Source of the DNA: Hofstenia miamia
Taxonomy: Eukaryota; Xenacoelomorpha; Acoela
Direction of reading: 5' to 3'
Assembly (NCBI GenBank): GCA_004352715.1
Contig: SCFE01000069.1
Span: 575,286-639,285 of the forward strand
DNA: 64,000 bases
Both the position numbers and the translations under genes were made by a program. Positions 10,040-22,535 of this stretch are shown here, in pieces. Under the pieces are notes generated by a model. The model worked only from the letters and a program-made list of their open reading frames with translations. It had not been told where the DNA came from and made no database searches. Position 1 is the first letter of the stretch. The number at the start of each line of letters is the position of its first letter.

Positions 10040-11289
10040 CTTGTGTTTTCTTACTATAATTTTACGAAATTGTATCTATATAGAAAAAATTGCAAGTTTA
10101 TTGAAATATTACCGCTCATTTAATTGCAGCTGATAAATTTGTGCACAACAAAAACCACCAGTTTCTCCAGCAATAAAATAACAAGTGCTAGATAAACTTC
10201 CGCTATTTATTTAAACATAAACCAAAAATAATTGATAAACTTTATATATTTACTAAGTCTACATAGTAGTCTAATTCTATATCTAGCGTTTTACAGGCAT
10301 AATGTAGCTTCAAACTAAGAGTGATTATTATTTGCAAAACAATCATTTTACAATGATATTGATTCCGTGTTTAATTCTATTTTCCTTATATGCAAGCATT
10401 AATACTAATAACTCAGAAATAGTGCTACGCGATTAATACATGATAGCACTATCTATAAATAATTAGGCCAAATTTATGTATAAAAGTTTATATCTAATCT
10501 ACAGAAAAATTAATATTATTTGTTTAGAGTTAACAATTTGTTCTTAGAGATAGCCTAGCATTGCTAAATTTCGAAACAGTACAAAGTTTTAATATATGTG
10601 AATCATTTCTGTACTTACCTACATACACGCAAATACATATCTTTGTAATAAATAATGTAAAAATCGAGGTGACCTTCGAAATTTTTAGATTTTTATTCAG
10701 AATTCTCAGTCATATTTTGAATTTCTCAACTTGGTTACATAGATAGAGTATTTTCAAGTATACTTCAAATTTAGTTTCCTTGTTCGTATTTTGCATATCT
10801 TGATAGTATTCCTTTGATGTAAAGTTATTCAAATTGGTAATCTAAATATTTTATTGAAATATAATGAAAATATCCATTAGATTCCTATATAAAAAATTAA
10901 AGTTTAATTTTAATAGAAAATAATTGGAACTAATTGGCATTCTAAAGTATTTAATTGGAAATAATTGAGCTTTCCAAGTAAATAATATAATTTAATTCAA
11001 TTAACCAATTATGGTGAATATAATTGGAAATAACTGATAGTTACAATTAATTTTATAAATATTAAACAAACATCCCATTTAAACCAATTTAGATGAAAAA
11101 TAGATCAAAATCTTTGTAAACCCTTAAATCAACAATACGAAATATAATTTTACGCTCAATATATTACTAATGTATATTATTGTGAAAAAATGTAAAATAT
11201 GTATTTGATATTTGTAATACATTCATAAAGACAACACTATATACCAAAGTTTAAAGTCACTACAAAATTAATTTTACAAAATTCTGACA
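10038..11289. other. AT-rich stretch, no gene seen
   Basis: A very AT-rich region with short open frames only. The phrase AATTGGAAATAATTG and close variants recur several times between about 10920 and 11040, forming a small degenerate repeat. No splice-bounded open blocks stood out. Confidence 0.4.
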
Positions 11290-11970
11290 GACAACCGGTT
11301 CTTTTAAAAACTCGCATGGAATGATCAAGAAAGTATAGATGTTTGATACAATCTTCCATACATCCGACAGTATAGGCTCAACATCAAACTTTTTCATTTA
11401 AATATTTGATGAAAATCGTTAATTGGATGTATATGTACATATGCTGAACAGGATTTATATGACCGATCAAATAATCCATTAATTGTTTTCCGATTTATGT
11501 GATATACCGCAAGTAAAGATATATGGAATATATAATCTTGAATTAGTTTTTTATATATAATCTCGCTTAATATATTTAGGACGGCTAGGGTTTGAACACA
11601 AACATTTAAAATATTAATTTGTTTTACTTTTTGATCTTCCTTTGTTAATTTAATTTCAGAAATTTAGTTAGTAAGAAATTCTATGAAAATGTTTGATTCC
11701 TCTTGGTTACTAAGAATTGCAAAAACGTCGTCTACATATCGCATTTAAAGATTAGGATTTGTTACTTTCAATCATATTCAAGGCAAATACAACAATGTAA
11801 TTTCCTAATCCAGATCCCATTTTCCTTCCGTTAATTTAGCATACAATTCATTACTAAAAATAAAAGGTATGTTAAGAAACCACACAATTTATAATTTTGT
11901 ATGCAATTGGTTCCGAATTATCATTCTTCTAGGCTTTAATTTGGTTAGAATGTTGAACTGAGGAATGAAG
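11290..11970 (-). pseudogene. Penelope-like element reverse transcriptase fragment
   Basis: On the minus strand the sequence reads INGRKMGSGLGNYIVVFALNMIE followed, after a stop and frameshift, by RYVDDVFAILSNQEE. This is the Penelope-like order of the 'GxxMGSPLSPxxAN' block and the YVDD catalytic block of RT. Further on, NRKTINGLFDRSYKSCSAYV fits the region after the palm. Several in-frame stops make it non-functional. No GIY-YIG endonuclease segment or element end was identified. Confidence 0.7.
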
Positions 11971-13017
11971 TTATTCATGACCCGACAAGTAAACATTCAA
12001 CAGTATATTTTATTTTTGTGCTGAAGTTATGCTTTTCAAAACAATGGACAGAAGTACGCAGTTATTAGACTAGTGTATTGCTTACCACTTTGCTCTTAAT
12101 TGCATTCTCTATTTTTTCGTAAATGATGTAAAACTTAGTCGTCATTAAGTAATAATTCCGCGCAATTGCAGTTTATGAGGTAAGCATAGTAGCCTGCAAT
12201 GTGTTATGTTTTAATTAATCAATTTTAAATATACATGAATATCACAATTTTGAGCAGCCTATTTGGTATTTGTTAGATAAGCGCATTTGTGAATACTTGG
12301 GTGACACATTTTGTATTATTTTTTATAATTATACTGTTACGATCAAGAAATGGTTGCAATATTTACCAAATCTAAATATTTGTGCACTCATTCTGGAAAA
12401 AACGCTTAAGTTTCTTCCTTTAGGAAAGACAATCATGTTGGTTAGTATATTTTCGCTTATGTATTATCATTCTTTATATTGAAAACTACTCTGTATATAT
12501 GTAAAAAATTTGAATTATATTTTATATTTTTTTGATTTCGAAAACAACCAATTGTTTAGTAGTTAAGGTTTGCGAGAAATTAAGTATAATAACTTAGACA
12601 ATTTCATAAAAATAGATGCTAAATTATGATTATCTCAGAGAATTCGAGTAATTACTGTGCCCCTACCTGGAGTCAGTATTTAACATATCCTATTTTTGCC
12701 AGACGGCTATTTTAATGGTGGATCACATTTTCTTCATTATCACAAATTGGTAGTGTTTGTATTACTTTCTTTGTTTGCTTCTCATAAAACTTAACTTGAG
12801 TAGTAAGCACAATAATGAGTCAATTAACTGCGAATGCAAAGAGAAAATGTCCACTTCTAATTTTCATCTTCATTTTTATACATTAATTAATTCAGTTTTG
12901 ATTGCTTATATACAGCATATATAATCTGCGTAGGGATGTATGAGGAATGAGACATTCGACTCATGAATAGCATACAGTTGTTCTTTAATCGTAGCCACCC
13001 ATACCCCCAGAGTTCTA
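11971..13017. other. AT-rich stretch up to the first gap
   Basis: Only short, low-complexity open frames are present. The 70-codon plus frame at 12270-12482 has no recognisable motif. The final bases before the gap show nothing notable. Confidence 0.35.
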
Positions 13018-14017
13018 NNNNNNNNNNNNNNNNNNNNNNNNNNNNNNNNNNNNNNNNNNNNNNNNNNNNNNNNNNNNNNNNNNNNNNNNNNNNNNNNNNN
13101 NNNNNNNNNNNNNNNNNNNNNNNNNNNNNNNNNNNNNNNNNNNNNNNNNNNNNNNNNNNNNNNNNNNNNNNNNNNNNNNNNNNNNNNNNNNNNNNNNNNN
13201 NNNNNNNNNNNNNNNNNNNNNNNNNNNNNNNNNNNNNNNNNNNNNNNNNNNNNNNNNNNNNNNNNNNNNNNNNNNNNNNNNNNNNNNNNNNNNNNNNNNN
13301 NNNNNNNNNNNNNNNNNNNNNNNNNNNNNNNNNNNNNNNNNNNNNNNNNNNNNNNNNNNNNNNNNNNNNNNNNNNNNNNNNNNNNNNNNNNNNNNNNNNN
13401 NNNNNNNNNNNNNNNNNNNNNNNNNNNNNNNNNNNNNNNNNNNNNNNNNNNNNNNNNNNNNNNNNNNNNNNNNNNNNNNNNNNNNNNNNNNNNNNNNNNN
13501 NNNNNNNNNNNNNNNNNNNNNNNNNNNNNNNNNNNNNNNNNNNNNNNNNNNNNNNNNNNNNNNNNNNNNNNNNNNNNNNNNNNNNNNNNNNNNNNNNNNN
13601 NNNNNNNNNNNNNNNNNNNNNNNNNNNNNNNNNNNNNNNNNNNNNNNNNNNNNNNNNNNNNNNNNNNNNNNNNNNNNNNNNNNNNNNNNNNNNNNNNNNN
13701 NNNNNNNNNNNNNNNNNNNNNNNNNNNNNNNNNNNNNNNNNNNNNNNNNNNNNNNNNNNNNNNNNNNNNNNNNNNNNNNNNNNNNNNNNNNNNNNNNNNN
13801 NNNNNNNNNNNNNNNNNNNNNNNNNNNNNNNNNNNNNNNNNNNNNNNNNNNNNNNNNNNNNNNNNNNNNNNNNNNNNNNNNNNNNNNNNNNNNNNNNNNN
13901 NNNNNNNNNNNNNNNNNNNNNNNNNNNNNNNNNNNNNNNNNNNNNNNNNNNNNNNNNNNNNNNNNNNNNNNNNNNNNNNNNNNNNNNNNNNNNNNNNNNN
14001 NNNNNNNNNNNNNNNNN
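13018..14017. other. Assembly gap, exactly 1000 N
   Basis: A run of N of fixed size, hence a placeholder and not a measured distance. Five other gaps of identical length occur in the window. Confidence 0.99.
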
Positions 14018-16373
14018 CTACTAGAAAATATCGCAATCTCTCTGTGTTAATACCCTAGATTTAAAGCTGGCGCCAACTCGCTTTTTTTATGAAAGCATCC
14101 TTATCATTAGAAGAAATTATTGACATCTTTTACCTATAGATGGCGTTAAATATTTAATGCATGATACCATGATTATTTTTGTGGAATTTAAAAAACTAAT
14201 GCAAGAAGAATAAATATTGATTACATTAACATTTTAAATTATTTTTAGTATTTTTATAAATCTTCTCATTAACCTATTTTATATATGAAACATTCACCTA
14301 TGGGGCCTTATTTGAAAATCGAGCAAATTTTTTGTTATTGAACTAGACTGGGTCCAATCATTGTTATTTAAACATTTGAAGTTCGACTATTTTCGTTTTT
14401 CAAGTTTTAACAAAAAGCCATATTTGTAATAGTTTAGAGAGTACTATGTTATATATTTACAATTAAATTGAAATTATATGCAGAAGTGAAATCAGCATGG
14501 TCGAATTTGTATGGTGCATTGTGTGGATTTGAAAACAACAAATATGCACACACTTATTTTAACTGTTGAAATGAAAAAATAGTTAGGCCAATTTATTATA
14601 CAGTTAAAATAGTTTTTTACTTTGGTGTTTATTTTTCTGTTTTCTTAATTAATTTTTCAGCCATACATTTCTCTCTGCTCTATTTGTGGTTTGTCGTTCA
14701 TGTTCAGTACTGTTACTTTAAAAACAATTTGCGAATCTTATACTGTAATTTATTCGCAAGTGTTTTAGAAAGAAAAAAAATGATCACATGTAAATATGAA
14801 ACATTTTATTTTGGCATAAGTTGATTTTTAGTTTTGCTTTCGCTTCAATAGCTTCATTAATTATAAGCATATAAATGTTTTTAGCAAACGATATAACTCC
14901 AGAAAAAATAGGTGGTTCTGACTTTGATTAGTTTTGGTCACTTTTTTCTTGGCTATTGTAGGTTAATGCTTCAATATTAAATTTGATGTGAATTATCTAA
15001 TTATATTGGTGTAAACTTGATATATTTCCTATGCATAATTAGGTAGAATTATGTATGATTATTATAATTTTCCCTATCGACTGTGTGCCACCTTGTCGAG
15101 GTGATAGGGCTTATTACTAAGAGCACACAGCTTTGATTGTTTATATTATTATACTTTTGTTTTCTCAATTCATTATTATTAACAGTATTTTGATGTTAGT
15201 TAACCGTATTGTTCAAAATTCATTTATTTCTTACACAGCATGTTTAATCAGGATATCTACTTGCTCACAGAACAATTTAGCTAGATTTTTTCAAAGGGTG
15301 TTTCAACTAATTCAGTTGTTTATGAAGCAAACAACTTTCTCATTGTAGCCGCAATGCTATACCTTGAATTGTGTGGTTATACAAACAAAATGAATTCAAT
15401 CATTTCTTTAGTGAATAGGTGAGGTTTATTTTAACTATTGTGAATTCATTTAAATTCTAATTTACCTTAAATTGGTACGAATGATATGATTGGATTATTG
15501 GGTGGCTTGAAAACTGCAATGTGCTCTATATACATGTATATATTTTGTCTCAACCGAGAAATCGGAATTATAGTATTCAACTTTAAATTAAAAACCTGGA
15601 TTTTCCCCTCTGGGTCCTTTGAAGTTACTATATTGCGATGTTTTCTCAACCTATTTGGTAATTTGTGAAAAAATATTATTGCTCACATAGTACATTAATT
15701 TCCTTAGTTTTGTAAAAGTAATGAAAAATACTATTTAGAATGAAAGAATCACAAAGATTTATAAAAAGAGAAGAATAAATACAATATATTTTGTGTATGC
15801 TAGTTTCACTGTCCACAAAACAATTGATATAGTTTGAACACTACCCAATTAACCCTGAGTATTTGCTGTAATCAACTTCACATTGAAAGTCCTCATTCAG
15901 AAGAGCACCCAAATTACTTCTTTGATTTTATAAAGTTATTTTGAATTCCTCATTCGCAGCAGAGAATAATGACTATCCTCCTGGGGAATTCAAGAGTGTT
16001 TGGTTGAAAAAGTCTTCCTCGGAATTCTGAATTGCTTGGCCGCCGATCAGTGGGTCACTAGTCCTAAACTGCCTACACAAAGGTATGACTCATACTTTTA
16101 TTTTGTAATATGTTTCAAAGGGTGTCATTTGTAAGAGAAAATTTAAATCTTGCTGACTACAATAGAAAATAGACATTTTTTGATTTTAATAAATATTATA
16201 ATGATTTGATTTTATTTTTTGTAGTACAATATTCACTCCTACACCTATTGAATATCAGGTTTGGTAATCCTAGCATCTTTTTATTCTTTTCCCTAATGGG
16301 ATGAGCACCCCTTCTATCCTCTAAATACATGTCTGCCGCTGAGCTGATTGACTCTTGTTGGATTTTTATTATA
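14018..16373. other. Non-coding AT-rich stretch
   Basis: No gene is supported. A short nested inverted structure lies at about 15072-15130 (CCCTATC...GATAGGG overlapping CTGTGTGC...GCACACAG). A GC-richer segment at about 15958-16082 is bounded by a CGCAG acceptor-like site and GTATGA, but has stops in all three frames over its whole length. Confidence 0.35.
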
Positions 16374-16616
16374 TATTTGGCGGCGTTATTGCAGATCAGG
16401 GGACTCTGATTTCTAAAAGCCGAATTTACATCAAATAACATGCTAAGGGTTTACGTCATCATAATGTTAAAAATTCATTGTTTTGGGTTTAGGTCTATAG
16501 AATATTGTAAAATTTAGAATTTAAGTTTACGTTTAGATGACGTCATATACAGTGTTGCGTAGAAACAATATGTTTATATATCAGAGTCCCCTGATCTGCA
16601 ATAACGCCTATTTGGC
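16374..16616. mobile_element. 227-bp TIR element (MITE) with 8-bp target duplication
   Basis: Perfect 29-bp inverted repeats at 16382-16410 and 16580-16608 begin GGCGTTATTGCAG. They are flanked by an exact direct duplication TATTTGGC (16374-16381 and 16609-16616). An 8-bp duplication fits hAT, P or Merlin transposases; the GG terminus is unlike the usual hAT CAG and is compatible with Merlin. The interior has no coding capacity and holds two ACGTCAT phrases. The matched TSD and exact TIRs indicate a relatively young insertion. Confidence 0.9.
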
Positions 16617-17511
16617 TAATTTCACAGCATTATTATTGTGATATTTCAGGACAGCTACATGCTATTGTTGTAGGACTTGATGTATACTAAGAATAAGTCT
16701 AAGAATAGTTTCTAAAGTAAGCTTGAGGGAAAAGCTTTGGGCAGTGATCGTTCAAACAAAGGGAGCTCTCTCATGATTGAGTGACACCGTGTGCACGAGC
16801 AAATGCAGTCATGTGCGCACGTGGGTGTGTTTCAATTATCCATAGGATGACGAATTTTTCCTGCGTTATTGTACTAATGTTTATCTTTAGGTATTTGAAT
16901 AACACTTTAGCTTCATTGATTTATTTCTAAACAGATTTTCCTATAAAGAAACAAATATTTAATGAGACGACATTAATTTTAATTTGCTAAACAAAGTCGT
17001 AGTTTGCATTTTCATTTTACAATGAACATTTTTTAATTGAATTTGTCATTGTCTAATTATTTCTTATTAAATTTTAAAAAGAGATTTTTTTTAGTATTAA
17101 ATATATTGCATTTTTTTGCGAAAATGTATACCAAAACATAGTTATCGCAATCATGAAAATGTGCTAAAACATGCAAATATAAACATTCAAATTATTTCAA
17201 TACCTAGTGTTTAGATAAGGATGCGGTTGAAGGCCCATGGGAACAAAAACTACCCTGAAATATTTTCTTTTCTGAAGATAATCTGGGTGGCCCGCCTAGG
17301 TCGCGAATTTAAGACGAAAAATAAAGGGTAGACAATTCTCTATCTTGGGTTTTTAGATATTAAATATCCTCATTGGTTCGTGAATTATAGATGTCTAAAA
17401 AAGTTTTTGTTGAAGTCATCGCAGATTTTGAAAAAGTCCTAGTGGAAACAGGGTTAATAACTTCAACAGGTTACATTAGTTAGTAAAATTAAGCATAACA
17501 TTTCTTTACAA
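16617..17511. other. Non-coding stretch up to second gap
   Basis: AT-rich, with a slightly GC-richer interval around 16740-16850. No open frame or motif of interest. Confidence 0.35.
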
Positions 17512-18511
17512 NNNNNNNNNNNNNNNNNNNNNNNNNNNNNNNNNNNNNNNNNNNNNNNNNNNNNNNNNNNNNNNNNNNNNNNNNNNNNNNNNNNNNNNNN
17601 NNNNNNNNNNNNNNNNNNNNNNNNNNNNNNNNNNNNNNNNNNNNNNNNNNNNNNNNNNNNNNNNNNNNNNNNNNNNNNNNNNNNNNNNNNNNNNNNNNNN
17701 NNNNNNNNNNNNNNNNNNNNNNNNNNNNNNNNNNNNNNNNNNNNNNNNNNNNNNNNNNNNNNNNNNNNNNNNNNNNNNNNNNNNNNNNNNNNNNNNNNNN
17801 NNNNNNNNNNNNNNNNNNNNNNNNNNNNNNNNNNNNNNNNNNNNNNNNNNNNNNNNNNNNNNNNNNNNNNNNNNNNNNNNNNNNNNNNNNNNNNNNNNNN
17901 NNNNNNNNNNNNNNNNNNNNNNNNNNNNNNNNNNNNNNNNNNNNNNNNNNNNNNNNNNNNNNNNNNNNNNNNNNNNNNNNNNNNNNNNNNNNNNNNNNNN
18001 NNNNNNNNNNNNNNNNNNNNNNNNNNNNNNNNNNNNNNNNNNNNNNNNNNNNNNNNNNNNNNNNNNNNNNNNNNNNNNNNNNNNNNNNNNNNNNNNNNNN
18101 NNNNNNNNNNNNNNNNNNNNNNNNNNNNNNNNNNNNNNNNNNNNNNNNNNNNNNNNNNNNNNNNNNNNNNNNNNNNNNNNNNNNNNNNNNNNNNNNNNNN
18201 NNNNNNNNNNNNNNNNNNNNNNNNNNNNNNNNNNNNNNNNNNNNNNNNNNNNNNNNNNNNNNNNNNNNNNNNNNNNNNNNNNNNNNNNNNNNNNNNNNNN
18301 NNNNNNNNNNNNNNNNNNNNNNNNNNNNNNNNNNNNNNNNNNNNNNNNNNNNNNNNNNNNNNNNNNNNNNNNNNNNNNNNNNNNNNNNNNNNNNNNNNNN
18401 NNNNNNNNNNNNNNNNNNNNNNNNNNNNNNNNNNNNNNNNNNNNNNNNNNNNNNNNNNNNNNNNNNNNNNNNNNNNNNNNNNNNNNNNNNNNNNNNNNNN
18501 NNNNNNNNNNN
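17512..18511. other. Assembly gap, exactly 1000 N
   Basis: A placeholder gap. The sequence resuming at 18512 duplicates 9385-10003. Confidence 0.99.
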
Positions 18512-19125
18512 ATAGGGCCAATTTTTTAAGTTCCAATCCCCATTTGGTGCCTGGAGTATGTGAAAGCATTAATTATGAAGTATAATGTTCTTGAGATATC
18601 TTTATTTGTTCATAGTTTATGACCATTTAAAATTTTAGAGAAACCAGCAAAACATTTTTTATAGAAATCATCACTCTCGCTTCTTTGCTCAATGTTTCAA
18701 AACAATTAAATGCATGGTCGCAGAGTCCAGAAGGTGTTATATATCTAATGTAGTTAAAAATTTAGACCGGTTTTGATTGCTAAGAGTTGTTATCAGTATT
18801 GAAACCGCATAAATCTCTATTTTGCAATCACATACACTAAAGAAGATATAAATTTTATGCATGCATTTTAATTCTAAAATTATTGATTTCATTATAATGT
18901 AATTTTTGTGTTTGTTGCTTCAATAAAAATCTTTTAAAATGATCATTTTTGAATTCATGATGATGTGAATATATTTCTGTGTTCAAGTTTCCCAATAATC
19001 CTAGATTGCCCAATGTAAAATATATAGCAATGATCACATTGATATTCATAAATATCTTTGGAGTAAAGTATTTATTGTTGCATTGTTGCAAGTTAATGTT
19101 GGGTAAGTTTTTTAAACTTTAAATT

Positions 19126-19127
<2 letters not shown>
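18512..19127. repeat. Second copy of the 9385-10003 block
   Basis: Nearly identical to 9385-10003, starting exactly at the gap edge and ending at an (AT)n tract. The placement at a contig start suggests an alternative haplotype or misassembled contig. Confidence 0.85.

Positions 19128-19198
<71 letters not shown>
19128..19198. repeat. (AT)n microsatellite, 71 bp
   Basis: A pure TA/AT run, longer than its counterpart at 10004-10037. Sequence after it is unrelated to that after 10037. Confidence 0.95.
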
Positions 19199-19200
<2 letters not shown>

Positions 19201-20239
19201 TACTGCTTTGTACGCTTTTTTTGATTGGAATAGTATTTTTTTGTACAATTGAATTTGGAACTTTATTGCATATCTTATTTTGTTAAATTCTAGTTTATTA
19301 TATATAGCAAATTCTATTAAAATTTATCGCCCACCTCTCTTTACACAAGGCTCTTTGTGTTATCAAATGGTAGAACTCCCTTAAGACATAGAAATCTATT
19401 GGGCTTTTACAATTTCAGTCATATACGGAATTGTTTTGTCAGACTTTGCATGAACATAGACAACAAGGTTGAAACACTTATTCCAATTTAGCTGGATTCT
19501 GATTTCATAATGCATAGTCAGCTGTTATTGTAGTATTAGCTAAGAGGAGTACAATAAAAGTTAATGTTTTTATTTTGAGTTTCAATGGATTTTGAAGTTC
19601 TGTTTGGATATAATATTGTATGGAATGTTCATTATAAATTAATCTCTTTTGTGTTCATTTAGATTCAAGTAAACTGCAAATTTTTGAATCAGAATTTTAG
19701 CTTAACACAAGAGAGTGTAACTACAGAAAATCTAGTAATGATATAATTATTAAAAAACCTATTCTGTGTAAAAGTCAATAAACCTATTCAATATCAATAG
19801 AAACTCCATCTTGTCCATATTGAATTGGATCTTTTCTAAACAAGTCATTCTGCATTCACATGAATGATACAAGTTTCTTATTTTATATAGGTGTTACACA
19901 CATAATGATAGTTTTATGTTGCGGTTCTTAAATTGGTTAGATTTATATTGAATTTCACAATATGGCAATTTATGTAAGAAGTTATTTGTACCTAAGAACG
20001 AGGTTTGAAGATTACTATTTTATTAAGCAATTTTTTGAATGAAGATATTTTTAATTTTTTCTGTAATATATAAATTTAGAAACTATTTGGCTGGTCCTAA
20101 TGGTTTTCGCCAGTTTCATTAACTCATGCTTATTTGGTTGTGGCATCAAATATTTGGCTCTTACAAGGATCTTTTCTTTTCTTTGAAATTTCTCCTTTAG
20201 TTCCTGAAAAATTTGATGCCAACCAAAAAACAATGTAAT
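19199..20239. other. AT-rich stretch, no gene seen
   Basis: Short open frames only. No recognisable motif. Confidence 0.35.
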
Positions 20240-21100
20240 ATGATTACTGGATGGAACTGGTGATCTTCCTTACAATGATGGTTAATTTTCTTAATTTAGA
20301 AGGTTAGATATACAAAGTAATGTTGCTCTGTGAAATAATTCTACAATTTCACAATAATGGTCAGCTCTTTATTTGTTGAAAAAGCAAGAGCCTACTGCTT
20401 TGTAAAATGCAATGATTCTATAATTTGAAACTGTTTATCACAATGTTTGTTGAAGTAAAAGATTACTATGATTCAACGCTGCTGATCATTATGTTGGTCA
20501 AGTTTTGATAATGTCATTGAATGAGGACCATACTGCTAGTGAAATAAAAGAACTCAATGACATAAGCTGCTGGTGATCGCAATGATGTTTTTTGAAGTGA
20601 ATGATTTGAAACTGCTAATGAACACAATAATGTTCAAGGTTCATGTTTGTTGAAGTAAAAGATTACTATGATGATTACAATAATGTTCAAGGTTCAGTAA
20701 TTCATTGAATGAAAACAAATCAGGATACTTTATGAAATTAAGCAATTTTTTGATTTGAAGTTGTGATCATTTCAATGATGTCAGCATTTTATTTAATTCT
20801 GTTAATAAGAAGAAGCCACAGTGCTTAGTTACTTGAAAAAATTTTATGATTTGGAACATGTGGTCATCATAATTGTCAGTTTTAGTGATGCTATAATATG
20901 CAATTCATGGTCTTTGATAATGTGAAAAAAAAACTATAATTTGAAACTGCCGATGGTCAAGTTTTTACAATTCTTTGAATGAGAAGAAATGCAGATGATG
21001 AGTGAAATGAACCAATTCTATGCTTGAAACTGGTGATCTTCACAATGATATCTGCATTTTATTGAGGTTATTGAATGAGAATAAGGCATGGAGTCTTCAG
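20240..21100 (+). repeat. Diverged tandem repeat, unit roughly 110-130 bp
   Basis: A recurring phrase order is visible several times: 'GATTTGAAACTG', then 'GATC..CACAATGAT', then 'GCATTTTA', then 'TTATTGAATGAGAA', then 'AGTGAAAT'. Good examples are around 20420-20480, 20520-20640, 20740-20830 and 20930-21090. Units have accumulated many substitutions and indels, so the exact period and edges are uncertain. Neither strand gives a conserved frame across units, so it is better read as an old satellite than as repeated exons. Confidence 0.55.
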
Positions 21101-22535
21101 ATGATTTTAAAATCATATGTATCATTCTTGCTTATAGTAGATTTGGTAATAGATATTGCAATCTCATATTTGCTCTGTGATTGTTATAGCATAACAAATT
21201 TTTATACTATTATTGAAATATTTCTTTTTGTCAAAATAGAAATTACTGACATTTTTATGTTCACAAAAATGCTTCAAATTTTTGAAATTTTAATGAAATT
21301 TTTTGCGAACTATTTTGAATTTTCTCTATTTTCCGATCATTATAAAGTATGGGATTTCCGCAAATTTTCTAGGAATCTCTGTAAGAAAATAAAAAATTAG
21401 CTATGTGCCATAATGAAAATTCTATGAGAGTTGTTGCCATTATAAAAAGATGTTTTATTTATGCAACATAAAAATTTGTATTTTGAATAATTTAAATGTA
21501 ATATTCAAAGTGAATATTTATTAATTCACTTCTAAATAATTGGTTTGCTGCTGTAAATGAAATTCATTATAATAGTGAACAATTATAAGTTTTGAAAGCA
21601 TGTGCACAATATTAAACAACTTTGTGATAACCTAGGAAGCTAAGATGACAAAAGTGCAAACCTAACTGCAATGAAACAGTCAAAACCTTCACACAAATAT
21701 TTAATTTTCATCATTTAAAGATGAAGTTTTAAAAGCAGTCCTAAAACTGGACAATTAATGTAGTTGTAAATAAAAATGCGCCTCTCCCACTAAATCCCTT
21801 AATATATATAATCCAGAATTTTATTAGATATTCTATTTTCCCACACAATCCAAAACTTACCAACATCATACTAGTCTATAGACTAGACTACCAACATATA
21901 TGGCCTAAATATTACTTAATGTTCCTCTGACTCTTTTTTTAAATCTAACAATTTCACTAAGTATAATATCTTTTAATGCAAAATTTTTGAAAATGAATGT
22001 CAAGTAATAATGAATTGACTTATATGACTGGAAGTGGAAACAAAGTTTAATGAACGTAAATATGCCAATAGCACTTATATAGCTTTGTAGGAGATTCAAT
22101 AGATATTGAAAAACATTATGCAAAATTTGCACAGATTAAAAATAAATCATGTTTCAATTGAAAACCCTTGATTATTATAAGCCTTGTTACAAATTTAGAG
22201 CTGATTTCATTTGATGTCCATGCTTGTTGCTTATTGTTGCAGTTTCTTTTCTCCACATAAATGACTAATTAAAGTAAATCTCCGCTCGTTTTTGCTTTTA
22301 GAGAAATTTGTGAAAAAATCATTTGTAATATTTTGTGTAAGAAATATTTTTTGCAATTTACCAAATTAGGAGAGTTAGACATTCAATCAAATATTAAAAA
22401 ATTATGACGAAGCTTTGTTCTATAAATTACTGAACATATTATGGTTCTTGGCAGGCTATTTATTTTTGAGAACAGTTCATTATAACTTTGCATTATTTCA
22501 CTGCAGAAAATTCAAAAAAGACTATATGTATATAT
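21101..22535. other. AT-rich stretch, no gene seen
   Basis: A 126-codon plus frame (21020-21400) overlaps the repeat edge and is rich in I, F and L, as expected of random AT-rich sequence. I do not call it. Confidence 0.35.

Noticed and set aside
12906-14036. Long open frames across runs of N
   Set aside because: Frames spanning gaps (also at 17.5, 24.2, 45.8, 48.1 and 52.2 kb) are open only because N cannot be read as stop.
15958-16082. Splice-bounded GC-richer block resembling an exon
   Set aside because: Stops interrupt every frame before the donor-like site.
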